From Nocardioides ginsengisegetis (lineage in GTDB: Bacteria > Actinomycetota > Actinomycetes > Propionibacteriales > Nocardioidaceae): DNA of 64,000 bases. The notes under the pieces were generated by a model, which worked only from the letters and a program-made list of their open reading frames with translations, was not told the origin of the DNA and did no database searches. Numbering within the stretch: position 1 is the first letter of the stretch; the number at the start of each line of letters is the position of its first letter. Both the position numbers and the translations under genes were made by a program. Location of the stretch: contig NZ_JACGXA010000003.1 in the NCBI RefSeq assembly GCF_014138045.1, positions 1 through 64,000 of the forward strand. Direction: 5' to 3'. Positions 56,488 through 64,000 of this stretch are shown piece after piece.

Positions 56488-57507
56488 ATGAGCAGCACCA
56501 CCAACACGGGTCGACCGCAGCAGCGCCGCGGTCTGGGACGCGGGCTGGGCTCCCTGATCCCCACGGCGCCGCCGGCGGCAAGCGAGACGGACGGGGCTTC
56601 CCAGGCGTCCACCCCTGTCGACGGTACGCCCACGGCCCCGCCTGCGTTGCCGTCGGCGCCCGTCGACCCGGCTGCCGAGGGGCTGGCCCCGGTCTCGGGC
56701 GCCTACTTCGCCGAGCTGCCGCTCGCGCAGATCACGCCCAACGCGGTCCAGCCGCGCCAGGTCTTCGACGAGGAGGCCATGGGCGAGCTGGTGCACTCGA
56801 TCCGCGAGGTCGGGCTGCTCCAGCCCGTCGTCGTACGCCGCACGGGCCCGGTGACCTTCGAGCTGGTCATGGGCGAGCGGCGCTGGCGCGCCTGCCAGCA
56901 GGCCGGCCTGGAGACGATCCCCGCGATCGTCCGCGAGACCGACGACAACGACATGCTGCGCGACGCGCTGCTGGAGAACCTGCACCGCTCGCAGCTCAAC
57001 CCGCTCGAAGAGGCGGCCGCCTACGCGCAGATGCTCGACGACTTCGGGTGCACCCACGAGGAGCTGGCCACCCGGATCGGCCGGTCGCGGCCCCAGATCA
57101 GCAACACGCTGCGCCTGATGAAGTTGAGTCCGGCCGTCCAGCGCCGGGTGGCCGCCGGAGTGCTCTCCGCCGGCCACGCCCGTGCGCTCCTCGCGGTCGT
57201 CGACTCCGAGGTGCAGGACCGCCTCGCCGCACGGGTCGTCGCCGAGGGCATCAGCGTGCGTGGCCTCGAGGAGATCGTCGCGGTCGGCGACCACGGCACG
57301 GCTCCCCAGCGCGTCACCCGGCGCAAGCCGGTCGCGCCCGGACTCGTCGAGCTGTCCGACCGGCTCTCGGACCGTCTGGAGACGCGCGTGAAGGTGGACC
57401 TGGGCAAGAACAAGGGGCGGATCACCGTCGAGTTCGCCTCGATGGACGACCTCCAGCGCATCGTGGACGTCATGGACCCGCGCAACCGGAACGATCGCCC
57501 CATCTGA
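56488..57507 (+). CDS. parB: Chromosome partitioning protein ParB
   Basis: This 339-residue CTPase clamp spreads from parS. The N-terminal ParA-interaction motif [13 protein letters not shown] is followed by a disordered linker. The CTP-binding region has [14 protein letters not shown] and [12 protein letters not shown], the central helix-turn-helix has [20 protein letters not shown], and a C-terminal dimer domain ends the protein. A 52-base spacer separates it from parA. Confidence 0.97.
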   Translation: MSSTTNTGRPQQRRGLGRGLGSLIPTAPPAASETDGASQASTPVDGTPTAPPALPSAPVDPAAEGLAPVSGAYFAELPLAQITPNAVQPRQVFDEEAMGELVHSIREVGLLQPVVVRRTGPVTFELVMGERRWRACQQAGLETIPAIVRETDDNDMLRDALLENLHRSQLNPLEEAAAYAQMLDDFGCTHEELATRIGRSRPQISNTLRLMKLSPAVQRRVAAGVLSAGHARALLAVVDSEVQDRLAARVVAEGISVRGLEEIVAVGDHGTAPQRVTRRKPVAPGLVELSDRLSDRLETRVKVDLGKNKGRITVEFASMDDLQRIVDVMDPRNRNDRPI

Positions 57508-57514
57508 ATCGATA

Positions 57515-57536
57515 AGTCGCTTTGTCGACAAAGCGA
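57515..57536. repeat. Perfect 22-bp palindrome downstream of parB
   Basis: The half-site is GTCGCTTTGTC, centred on GTCGAC, eight bases after the parB stop. A further partial copy of its arm (AAGTCGCTGAGCAAGCGACC) follows. It could be part of the termination signal or a protein-binding site. Confidence 0.7.
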
Positions 57537-57571
57537 CAAGTCGCTGAGCAAGCGACCAGAACTGGCATGAA

Positions 57572-57602
57572 AGAGCCCCCCGATCGCCGGATCGGGGGCT
57601 CT
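57572..57602. terminator. Terminator after parB
   Basis: AGAGCCCCCCGATC and GATCGGGGGCTCT pair around GCCG with a single bulged C and are followed by TCGGTTCT. It separates parB from the convergent acyltransferase gene. Confidence 0.8.
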
Positions 57603-57726
57603 TCGGTTCTGTCAGAGCGATTCTGAGCGAGGTGGCGCTGCGGGGGCGGCCGTCAGCAGGACCGGAATTCGCTCCCAGCGGCTCCTGATGAGGCCGATTC
57701 CGGGGGTCTCCACCCGCCGCGGACGA

Positions 57727-57742
57727 TGTTTCACGTGCAACA
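57727..57742. other. parS-like site (one mismatch)
   Basis: TGTTTCACGTGCAACA departs from the parS consensus at one base. It lies seven bases from the acyltransferase stop. Confidence 0.75.
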
Positions 57743-57748
57743 TCGAGG

Positions 57749-58519
57749 TCAGGACCGGGCTGCCCTCTTCGCGGCGCGCTTCGCAGCCCGCTCCCGCTTC
57801 TCGGCGGCGTCGAGGGCGGCGGCCTCCTCGAGCGTCGGCGCGGTGCCGCCGTGCCTGGCCGGCACCCACCAGGACCCCGGCGGCTGCTCGTCGGCCGGGT
57901 AGTCGGCGATCGCGCGATCGAGCATCTCCGTCATGACGCGCTTGAGCTCAGCGGTCTCGGCGACCGCGTTCTCGCCGGTCGGGTGCAGGGGCTCGCCCAC
58001 GTGGATCGCGATCGTCTTGCCGCGGGAGAAGTCCTTGGGGTGGTCCTTGGTCATCATCCGCTGGGTGCCCCACAGGATCACCGGCACCAGCGGGACGCCC
58101 GCGTCGGCGGCGATCCGTACCGCGCCGGACTTGAACTCCTTGAGCTCCATGGCCCGCGAGATGGTCGCCTCGGGGAAGATCCCGACGGCCTCGCCGGCCC
58201 GGAGGTAGTCCACGGCGGTCCGGTAGGACGCGAGTCCCTCGCCGCGGTCGACCTCGATGTGGTGCAGCGAGCGCATCAGGGGACCGGTCCAGGTGTGGTC
58301 GAAGAGCTCGCGCTTGGCCATGAAGCGCACCTTGCGCCCGGAGGGGTTGGCGGCGAGGCCGCCGTAGACGAAGTCGACGTACCCGATGTGGTTGTAGGCC
58401 AGCAGCACGCCGCCCGTGCGGGGCACGTTCTCCGTCCCGGTCATCTGGAAACGCTGGCCGAGCACCCGGAAGGCGGTCTTGGCCGTGGCGATGATCGGGG
58501 GGTAGGTGAGGTCTCGCAT
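57749..58519 (-). CDS. 1-acyl-sn-glycerol-3-phosphate acyltransferase-like (PlsC family)
   Basis: This 256-residue acyltransferase has the motif I NHIGYVDFVYG (HX4D), motif III FPEATISRAMELKEFKSGA and motif IV VPLVPVILWG. It is expected to make phosphatidic acid or a related lipid. The C-terminus is Ala/Lys/Arg-rich. It converges with parB and follows the aminotransferase on the same strand with an 86-base gap. Confidence 0.92.
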   Translation of the reverse strand: MRDLTYPPIIATAKTAFRVLGQRFQMTGTENVPRTGGVLLAYNHIGYVDFVYGGLAANPSGRKVRFMAKRELFDHTWTGPLMRSLHHIEVDRGEGLASYRTAVDYLRAGEAVGIFPEATISRAMELKEFKSGAVRIAADAGVPLVPVILWGTQRMMTKDHPKDFSRGKTIAIHVGEPLHPTGENAVAETAELKRVMTEMLDRAIADYPADEQPPGSWWVPARHGGTAPTLEEAAALDAAEKRERAAKRAAKRAARS

Positions 58520-58605
58520 GGGGTGACTCTAGGGGCACCCCGGTGACCGGCGGGCGTCGCGGAGGCGCTGTCTCAGCAACGGACCAGCGGCGGATCAACG
58601 ACGGG

Positions 58606-59820
58606 TCAGCGACGCATCGCCAGGAAGTCGCCGATCCGCCCGATGGCCTCCTCGAGCATCGCCACGTCGGGCAGGGTCACCAGCCGGAAGTGGTCGGGCT
58701 CGAACCAGTTGAAGCCGGTGCCGTGGGTGACGAGCAGCTTCTTGGCGCGCAGCAGCTCGATGACGAACTGCTCGTCGTCCTCGATGGGATAGACCTCGGG
58801 GTCCAGGCGCGGGAAGCAGTAGAGCGCGCCCTTCGGCTTCACGCTGGAGACGCCGGGGATCTCGTTGAGCAGCCGGTGGGCGAGCATGCTCTGCTCGTAG
58901 TAGCGGCCACCGGGACCGATCAGCTCCTCGACCGACTGGTAGCCGCCCAGGGCGGTCTGGATCGCGTGCTGGGCCGGGACGTTGGAGCACATCCGCATGT
59001 TGGCGATCAGGGTGAGGCCCTCGAGGAAGTCGGTGGCCATCTCCTTGGGGCCCGAGATCATCACCCAGCCGGCGCGGTAGCCGCACACGCGGTAGGCCTT
59101 GGACAGCCCGCTGAAGGTCAGGCAGAGCACGTCGTTGCCGGCGTACGTCGCGGCGTGGTGGTGGACCGCGTCCTCGAAGAGGATCTTCTCGTAGATCTCG
59201 TCGGCGAACACGACCAGCTCGTGCCGGCGAGCGATGTCGACCAGCCCCCGGACGGTCGCCTCGCTGTAGACCGCGCCGGTGGGGTTGTTGGGGTTGATGA
59301 TCACCAGGCCGTGGGTGTTCTCGGTGATCTTGGCCTCGATGTCGGCGAGGTCGGGGTTCCAGTCGTCGGCCTCGTCGCAGCGGTAGTGGACCGCCTTGCC
59401 CCCCGACAGGGTGATCGCACCGGTCCACAGCGGGTAGTCCGGCGCCGGTACGAGGATCTCGTTGCCGTCGTCGAGGAAGGCCTGAAGCACCATCGAGATC
59501 AGCTCGGAGACGCCGTTGCCGATGAAGACGTCCTCGACCGAGACGTCCTTGAGGCCGTGGGACTGGTAGTAGTGCGCGACGGCGGTGCGGGCCGACCAGA
59601 TGCCCCGCGAGTCGGCGTACCCCTGCGACTTCGGCAGGTGGTGGATCATGTCGGCCAGGATCGCCTCGGGCGCCTCGAAGCCGAACGGTGCGGTGTTGCC
59701 GATGTTCAGCTTGAGGATCCGGTGGCCCTCGGCCTCCAGCCGCTGGGCCTCCACGAGGATGGGGCCGCGGACGTCGTAGCGGACGTTCTGGAGCTTCCTG
59801 CTCTGTCGGATCGGGCGCAC
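58606..59820 (-). CDS. PLP-dependent class I/II aminotransferase (AlaA-like)
   Basis: This 404-residue, fold-type I transaminase has the PLP lysine in SGLSKAYRVCGYRAGW, the Asn and Asp in INPNNPTGAVYS and VFADEIYEKILF, and FRLVTLPDVAMLEEAI near the end. The long N-terminus RQSRKLQNVRYDVRGPILVEA is characteristic of glutamate-pyruvate aminotransferases related to AlaA. Alanine synthesis is the best guess. Confidence 0.92.
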   Translation of the reverse strand: MRPIRQSRKLQNVRYDVRGPILVEAQRLEAEGHRILKLNIGNTAPFGFEAPEAILADMIHHLPKSQGYADSRGIWSARTAVAHYYQSHGLKDVSVEDVFIGNGVSELISMVLQAFLDDGNEILVPAPDYPLWTGAITLSGGKAVHYRCDEADDWNPDLADIEAKITENTHGLVIINPNNPTGAVYSEATVRGLVDIARRHELVVFADEIYEKILFEDAVHHHAATYAGNDVLCLTFSGLSKAYRVCGYRAGWVMISGPKEMATDFLEGLTLIANMRMCSNVPAQHAIQTALGGYQSVEELIGPGGRYYEQSMLAHRLLNEIPGVSSVKPKGALYCFPRLDPEVYPIEDDEQFVIELLRAKKLLVTHGTGFNWFEPDHFRLVTLPDVAMLEEAIGRIGDFLAMRR

Positions 59821-59966
59821 GCGCTCATCCTGTCAGGGACCCGGACGCGGCGCGCCGCCCGGCTCGCGGCCTGATACTCCCCAGACCCCTCCGGGTGCGG
59901 CCTATGGTGGGAGGTGACGCAGGCGCCCACGCGGTTCCAGCACGACGGGGCGCCGGGGAGGATGCC

Positions 59967-60620
59967 ATGTCGCGCAAGATCGTCCGGCTCACCCTGGACC
60001 ACCTCGACGCGCTGCCCTCGCCCTGCCGCTCCTGCCTGTTCTGGGAGCTCGACCCCGTCCGCCGCGCCCGGGTCGACGACCCCTGCGGCGAGAAGGACGC
60101 GTGGGTCTCCCAGGTGCTGCGGGAGTGGGGCTCGTGCGGGCGGATCGCCCTCGTCGACGACCAGCCGGTGGGCTACCTCATCTACGCCCCCGAGGCCTAC
60201 GTGCCCGGCGCCGCCGGCTTCCCGACCGCGCCGGTCTCGCCCGACGCGGTGCTGCTGACCACGGCGTACGTCGATCCGGCGCACGCCGGCGGCGGGCTGG
60301 GCCGGATGCTCGTGCAGGGGATGGCCCGCGACCTGATCGAGCGCGGCGGCTTCCGGGCGGTGGAGGCCTTCGGCGACACCCGCGGCCGGCACGCCGGCAC
60401 CTGCGTGCTGCCGGAGGCGTTCCTGGGGGGAGTGGGCTTCAAGACCCAGCGCGCGCACAGCACGACACCGCGGATGCGGATGGAGCTGCGCTCGGCGCTG
60501 ACGTGGAGGGACGAGTTCGAGGTCGCGCTGGAGCGGCTGCTGGGCGTGGTGCGCCCGCACAAGCAGAAGGCGCCCGCCCCCACGCCGAAGGCGACGAGGA
60601 GCGGGCGCCAGGCCCTGTGA
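59967..60620 (+). CDS. GNAT family N-acetyltransferase
   Basis: This 217-residue protein has an N-terminal cysteine cluster (LPSPCRSCLFWELDP) and a GNAT fold. The acetyl-CoA loop is HAGGGLGRMLVQGMARDL, preceded by LLTTAYVDPA. ATG 59967 is preceded by GGGGAGGA. Substrate is unknown; the CRSCLFWE element marks a distinct actinobacterial subgroup. It converges with trxA. Confidence 0.85.
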   Translation: MSRKIVRLTLDHLDALPSPCRSCLFWELDPVRRARVDDPCGEKDAWVSQVLREWGSCGRIALVDDQPVGYLIYAPEAYVPGAAGFPTAPVSPDAVLLTTAYVDPAHAGGGLGRMLVQGMARDLIERGGFRAVEAFGDTRGRHAGTCVLPEAFLGGVGFKTQRAHSTTPRMRMELRSALTWRDEFEVALERLLGVVRPHKQKAPAPTPKATRSGRQAL

Positions 60621-60641
60621 CGGGCCCTGCGTGAGCAGAGC

Positions 60642-60968
60642 TCAGGCGATGAAGTCGGAGAGCTCGTTGAGCAGCGTCGCCTTGGGGCGCGCGCCGACGA
60701 TGGACTTCACGACCTCGCCGCCCTGGTAGACGTTGATCGTCGGGATGCCGGTCACCCGGTAGGACGAGGGGGTGACGGGGTTCTCGTCGACGTTCATCTT
60801 CAGGAACGTGATCTTGTCACCGTGGGCCGTCGCGATCTCGTCGAGGATCGGGGCGACCTGGCGGCACGGGCCGCACCACTCGGCCCAGAAGTCCACCAGG
60901 ACGGGCTTGTCGGACTTGAGGACCTGCGCCTCGAACTCGGCGTCGGTCACGGCAGCGATGTTCGCCAC
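60642..60968 (-). CDS. trxA: Thioredoxin
   Basis: This 108-residue disulfide reductase has the active site FWAEWCGPCRQVAP, the cis-proline in TGIPTINVY and the ending NELSDFIA. The start GTG 60968 follows AAAGGGAG. It is second in the trxB-trxA order on the minus strand, 120 bases after trxB. Confidence 0.97.
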   Translation of the reverse strand: MANIAAVTDAEFEAQVLKSDKPVLVDFWAEWCGPCRQVAPILDEIATAHGDKITFLKMNVDENPVTPSSYRVTGIPTINVYQGGEVVKSIVGARPKATLLNELSDFIA

Positions 60969-61088
60969 GGGAACTCCCTTTCGGTTGGTGCTTGTCGGTG
61001 AAGCGTGCTGGTGCTGAAGTCTGCGATGAGTGAACACGACGCCGGGGACATCTGTTCCCGCGCCGCTCCGTGACGGCTCCGGGGTGAC

Positions 61089-62099
61089 TCAGAGGCCGGC
61101 GGTCTGCACCGTCTCGGTCAGCACCTCGGCGGTGCCGGCGTCCTGGGTGCTGGCGGCGTGGTCGAGGTCGGCGAGATAGCGCTCGGCGTCGAGGGCGGCC
61201 GCGCAGCCGGTGCCGGCGGCGGTGATGGCCTGGCGGTAGTGGTGGTCGACCAGGTCACCGGCGGCGAACACGCCGGCGAGGTTGGTCCGCGTCGAGGGCT
61301 GGTCGACCAGGACGTAGCCGTTGTCGTCGAGGTCGACCTGGCCCACGAGGAGCTCCGAGCGGGGGTCGTGGCCCACGGCGATGAACAGGCCGGTGGCGTC
61401 GAGCTCGCGGGTCTCGCCGGTGACGGTGTCCTTGAGGGTGAGCGACTCGAGGCGGTCCTGGCCGTTGATCTCGTCGACGGCGGAGTTCCAGAGGATCTCG
61501 ATCTTGGGGTCGGCGAACGCGCGCTCCTGCATGATCTTGGAGGCGCGCAGCTCGTCGCGGCGCACGATCAGCGAGACCTTGGAGCCGAACCGGCTCAGGA
61601 AGGTGGCCTCCTCGACGGCGGAGTCGCCACCGCCGACGACGGCGATGTGCTGCTCGCGGAAGAAGAACCCGTCGCACGTCGCGCACCAGGACACGCCGCG
61701 GCCCGAGAGCTCCTCCTCGCGGGGCAGGCCCAGCTTGCGGTAGCCCGAGCCGGTGGCCAGGACCACCGCGCGGGCGGTGTAGGTGTCGGTGGCGGTCTTG
61801 ACGACCTTCACGTCCCCGGTGAGGTCGACCTCGACGACGTCGTCGGCGACCAGCTCGGCGCCGAAGCGCTCGGCCTGGGCCCGCATCTCGTCCATCAGGG
61901 CCGGGCCCATGATGCCGTCGCGGAAGCCCGGGAAGTTCTCGACCTCGGTGGTGTTCATCAGGGCGCCACCGGCGGTCACCGAGCCCTCGAAGACGAGGGG
62001 GTGGAGGTTGGCCCGCGCGGCGTACACGGCTGCGGTGTAGCCGGAGGGGCCGGAGCCGATGATGATGACGTTGCGGGTGTCGGACTGGGACTCGGGCAT
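61089..62099 (-). CDS. trxB: Thioredoxin reductase
   Basis: This 336-residue FAD/NADPH enzyme reduces thioredoxin. The FAD loop is [17 protein letters not shown], the redox pair is [10 protein letters not shown], the NADPH loop is [12 protein letters not shown], and the late FAD motif is [16 protein letters not shown]. It sits downstream of the sigM/anti-sigma pair; in mycobacteria SigM and trxB-trxA are likewise neighbours. Confidence 0.97.
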   Translation of the reverse strand: MPESQSDTRNVIIIGSGPSGYTAAVYAARANLHPLVFEGSVTAGGALMNTTEVENFPGFRDGIMGPALMDEMRAQAERFGAELVADDVVEVDLTGDVKVVKTATDTYTARAVVLATGSGYRKLGLPREEELSGRGVSWCATCDGFFFREQHIAVVGGGDSAVEEATFLSRFGSKVSLIVRRDELRASKIMQERAFADPKIEILWNSAVDEINGQDRLESLTLKDTVTGETRELDATGLFIAVGHDPRSELLVGQVDLDDNGYVLVDQPSTRTNLAGVFAAGDLVDHHYRQAITAAGTGCAAALDAERYLADLDHAASTQDAGTAEVLTETVQTAGL

Positions 62100-62187
62100 G
62101 GAGTCGATGTCTCCTCGATCGCGGGCTGGGCCTTGGTAGAACCGATCGTAGGTGAGGAATCTTCCCGGCCGGGCCCCGACCAGCCCC

Positions 62188-62220
62188 GACCGGACGCGAC
62201 TGGACGCGGCTGGACGCGAC
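62188..62220. repeat. Short 10-bp tandem repeat before trxB
   Basis: Three near-identical units of TGGACGCGAC (first CGGACGCGAC, second TGGACGCGGC) run from the trxB leader into the stop codon of the putative anti-sigma gene. Confidence 0.7.
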
Positions 62221-62939
62221 TAGGGAGCGGGCAGGGTGATCGAGCGGAGGGCCACGTCGCTGCCGCAGGCGAAGAGGTCGACGACCTGGGTGTCGCCGGC
62301 CACGGCGCGGAACACCAGGACCGCCTGCTGGCCGTCGTAGGTGGCCGGGACCAGCCGCCCGGAGCCCCAGTCGCCCCGGGGGCAGGGGCCGACGGCGGTG
62401 CTCGCGCTGGTGCCGTCGAAGCTCTGGTCCTGGGTGGACCGCAGGGTGCTGCGCAGCAGCCGGCGGGCGTGGCGTACGTCGGCGGAGAAGTGCTGCTCGC
62501 GCACCCGGACCGGTCGCGGGAGGGCGTAGGAGTCCACCGAGTCACCGGCCGCGCTGCCGGCGAGCGCGCTCTCGCTGGACGGGGCGTCCTTCTGGGCGGT
62601 CATGGGGACCTCGCGGGCCGAGTCGGCGCTGGAGGCCGCGCCCGAGCCGGAGTCCGAGCCGCCGCCCACGACCTGGCCCAGGCCGACGCCGACCGCGACC
62701 ACGGCGGCCGCGGCCACCAGCATGCTCGCGGCCCGGCGGCGCCGGTGCGAGGCGAGCTGGACGACGGGGGCGGGGACGGGGATGGGGTGCTCGCCCCGGG
62801 CGAGCTCGCCGAGGACCCGGTCGAGCCGGGTGGCGACGTCCTCGGGGATCGGAGCGGTGTGGCGCGCGTCGGCGAGCAGGCGGCGTACCTCCTGCTCCTG
62901 CTCGGGGGTCAGGTCCGGCTCGTGGGGCTCACGGCTCAT
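62220..62939 (-). CDS. Putative membrane anti-sigma factor of the SigM-like factor
   Basis: This 239-residue protein has a cytoplasmic N-terminus (MSREPHEPDLTPEQEQEVRRLL to about 70) and one transmembrane helix (ASMLVAAAAVVAVGVGLGQVVG). A Ser/Gly/Ala-rich linker leads to an extracytoplasmic domain with two cysteines (VGPCPRGDWGSG, LFACGSDV). No HxxxCxxC zinc anti-sigma motif is present. The role is inferred from its place 55 bases downstream of an ECF sigma gene and its topology. Confidence 0.68.
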   Translation of the reverse strand: MSREPHEPDLTPEQEQEVRRLLADARHTAPIPEDVATRLDRVLGELARGEHPIPVPAPVVQLASHRRRRAASMLVAAAAVVAVGVGLGQVVGGGSDSGSGAASSADSAREVPMTAQKDAPSSESALAGSAAGDSVDSYALPRPVRVREQHFSADVRHARRLLRSTLRSTQDQSFDGTSASTAVGPCPRGDWGSGRLVPATYDGQQAVLVFRAVAGDTQVVDLFACGSDVALRSITLPAP

Positions 62940-62994
62940 GGGGGCGCCTCCTCTCAGGGGTCTCGGCGGGAGTGCGGTCGGGGGGGGCCGGTGG

Positions 62995-63672
62995 TCAGGC
63001 CGGTGGCCCGCGGGGGGTCTTCTGGGATCGGACGGCCCGGCCCGGGGGCGGGTTCCCCGGATCGGGGTGGTCCGGGTCACGGTCGGGGCGCAGCACGTCG
63101 AGCAGCTCGGCCAGCCGTGCACGTCCGCGGGAGCAGCGGGACTTGACCGTCCCCACCGCGCAGTCGAGCATCACCGCCACCTCGGCGACGGGGTAGCCCT
63201 CCATGTCGACGAGCACGAGCGCGGCCCGCTGCTCGGCGGGCAGGGAGTGCAGCGCGGCGAGCACGGCGCGACGGCGCTCGTCCCGGACCGACAGGTCGGC
63301 AGGGTCCTCGGCCGCGTCCGTGGCCGAGGCCAGCGACCCGCGGTTGCCGTACTCCTCGAGGTCGTCGGGCAACGGGTCGGCACGGCGCACGCGCGCGGCC
63401 CGGATCCGGTCGAGGCAGGCGTTGACGACCACGCGGTGCAGCCAGGTCGTCACGGCCGCGTCGCCACGGAAGGACCCGGCCCGCCGGTAGGCGGCGACCA
63501 TGCCGTCCTGGAGCCCGTCCGCGGCGTCCTCGGGGTTGCCGAGGGTGCGCAGGGCAACGGCCCAGAGCCGGTCCCGGTGGCGCGCGAAGAGCACGCCGAA
63601 CGCGTCGTGGTCGCCGTCGACGTGGGCGTGCAGCAGCTCCGCGTCGGTGCGGCCGTCCTCGGGCGGCGTCAT
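62995..63672 (-). CDS. sigM: ECF RNA polymerase sigma factor SigM-like
   Basis: This 225-residue ECF factor has region 2 with LFARHRDRLWAVALRTLGNPEDAADGLQ and TWLHRVVVNACLDRIRAAR. Region 4 has LPAEQRAALVLVDMEGYPVAEVA and CAVGTVKSRCSRGRARL. The C-terminal tail is D/P-rich. Neighbourhood with trxB/trxA and a gene probably linked to MurJ matches SigM of mycobacteria. Its ATG (63672) overlaps the stop of the gene upstream. Confidence 0.92.
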   Translation of the reverse strand: MTPPEDGRTDAELLHAHVDGDHDAFGVLFARHRDRLWAVALRTLGNPEDAADGLQDGMVAAYRRAGSFRGDAAVTTWLHRVVVNACLDRIRAARVRRADPLPDDLEEYGNRGSLASATDAAEDPADLSVRDERRRAVLAALHSLPAEQRAALVLVDMEGYPVAEVAVMLDCAVGTVKSRCSRGRARLAELLDVLRPDRDPDHPDPGNPPPGRAVRSQKTPRGPPA

Positions 63673-64000
63673 CCGCGGACTCCCACCTCGGCGATCTCGC
63701 CCCGGTAACCGCCCGCGATCTGGGGCAGCGAGGTGAGCCACACGGTGACGTAGCGACCCGTCACCGGCTCGTCGAGGGGCACCCGTTGCCGGGCCGCGGC
63801 CGTCACGCTGGCGGCGGGCGTCAGGCCGCGTACGCCGGTGGGTGCGGTGTCGGTGACGTAGATGCTCACGCCGGTGGCGGCACCCACGAGCGTCAGGTCG
63901 ACCTCGGACACGTCGTGGCTCTCGCCGAGGTCGATGGTGAGCCCGACCCCGGTCTTGAGGCCGCCGGGACCCATGTTCTGGTCGTAGGTCATCGTCCGCC
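63669..64000 (-). CDS. C-terminal part of a discoidin-like domain protein, probably the MurJ-associated pseudokinase
   Basis: The frame is open through the right edge and reads RTMTYDQNMGPGGLKTGVGLTIDLG ... ITG-type strands ending GYRGEIAEVGVRG. This is a beta-sandwich similar to F5/8 type C domains (about 107 residues visible). In actinobacteria such a domain ends the kinase-like protein encoded between murJ and sigM, which FhaA recognises. That identity is inferred from position; the body of the gene is outside the window. Confidence 0.65.
   Translation of the reverse strand, partial: RTMTYDQNMGPGGLKTGVGLTIDLGESHDVSEVDLTLVGAATGVSIYVTDTAPTGVRGLTPAASVTAAARQRVPLDEPVTGRYVTVWLTSLPQIAGGYRGEIAEVGVRG

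Overview
The window is a high-GC actinobacterial chromosome segment. It spans the replication origin and the cell-envelope gene clusters next to it. Gene order (rpmH, dnaA, dnaN, gnd, recF, a DUF721 gene, gyrB, gyrA, a DUF3566 gene, tRNA-Ile, tRNA-Ala), frequent GTG starts, polyphosphate glucokinase, a mycothiol-dependent isomerase family protein, DLW-39, CrgA and PknA/PknB all point to Actinomycetota. The protein flavour and an AlkB-rubredoxin fusion suggest Nocardioidaceae, probably Nocardioides; this is inferred, not proven. No IS element, prophage, CRISPR array or classical defence island is visible.

Region by region. Bases 1-2435 hold three genes (M13 peptidase, quinone oxidoreductase, alpha/beta hydrolase) broken by about nine apparent single-base indels. 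Bases 2451-16152 are accessory metabolism: a DD-peptidase lipoprotein, two MFS exporters, a diiron ferritin-like protein, an alkane hydroxylase operon (alkB-rubredoxin fusion, 3Fe-4S ferredoxin, TetR), polyphosphate glucokinase, malic enzyme, glutathione peroxidase and a frameshifted DUF222/HNH nuclease gene. A two-component system and small membrane proteins run to 19307, followed by tRNA-Leu. Bases 19705-29713 are the conserved morphogenesis cluster fhaA-fhaB-pstP-rodA-pbpA-pknA-pknB, plus a DUF881 protein and crgA. Bases 29714-30327 form a gene-free stretch rich in long perfect palindromes, with a compact cluster of DnaA boxes. Next come rhomboid, ppiA, a repeat-rich helical protein, a lipid-remodelling operon, SURF1, and a GntR-hydroxylase-MBL operon.

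Bases 39200-57507 are the origin region. tRNA-Ala, DLW-39, tRNA-Ile, a DUF3566 gene, gyrA, gyrB, DUF721/DciA-like, recF, gnd, dnaN and dnaA are on the minus strand. rpmH, rnpA, yidD, yidC, jag, rsmG, parA and parB diverge on the plus strand. DnaA boxes lie on both sides of dnaA, and four parS-like sites are spread from 45636 to 57742, two of them inside coding sequence. Bases 57749-64000 hold an acyltransferase, an aminotransferase, a GNAT enzyme, trxA, trxB, a putative anti-sigma factor, a SigM-like ECF factor and the truncated end of a protein probably linked to MurJ.

The most unusual observations are these. (1) A 40-bp imperfect palindromic repeat sits in the same reading frame inside two unrelated genes (alkB-rubredoxin and recF) and encodes nearly the same 13-residue peptide. 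(2) A DnaA-box cluster built around a perfect 34-bp palindrome lies about 20 kb from dnaA, next to two further long inverted repeats. (3) CrgA appears to be an internal tandem duplication. (4) DnaA boxes and a parS site lie inside the 5' coding part of parA.
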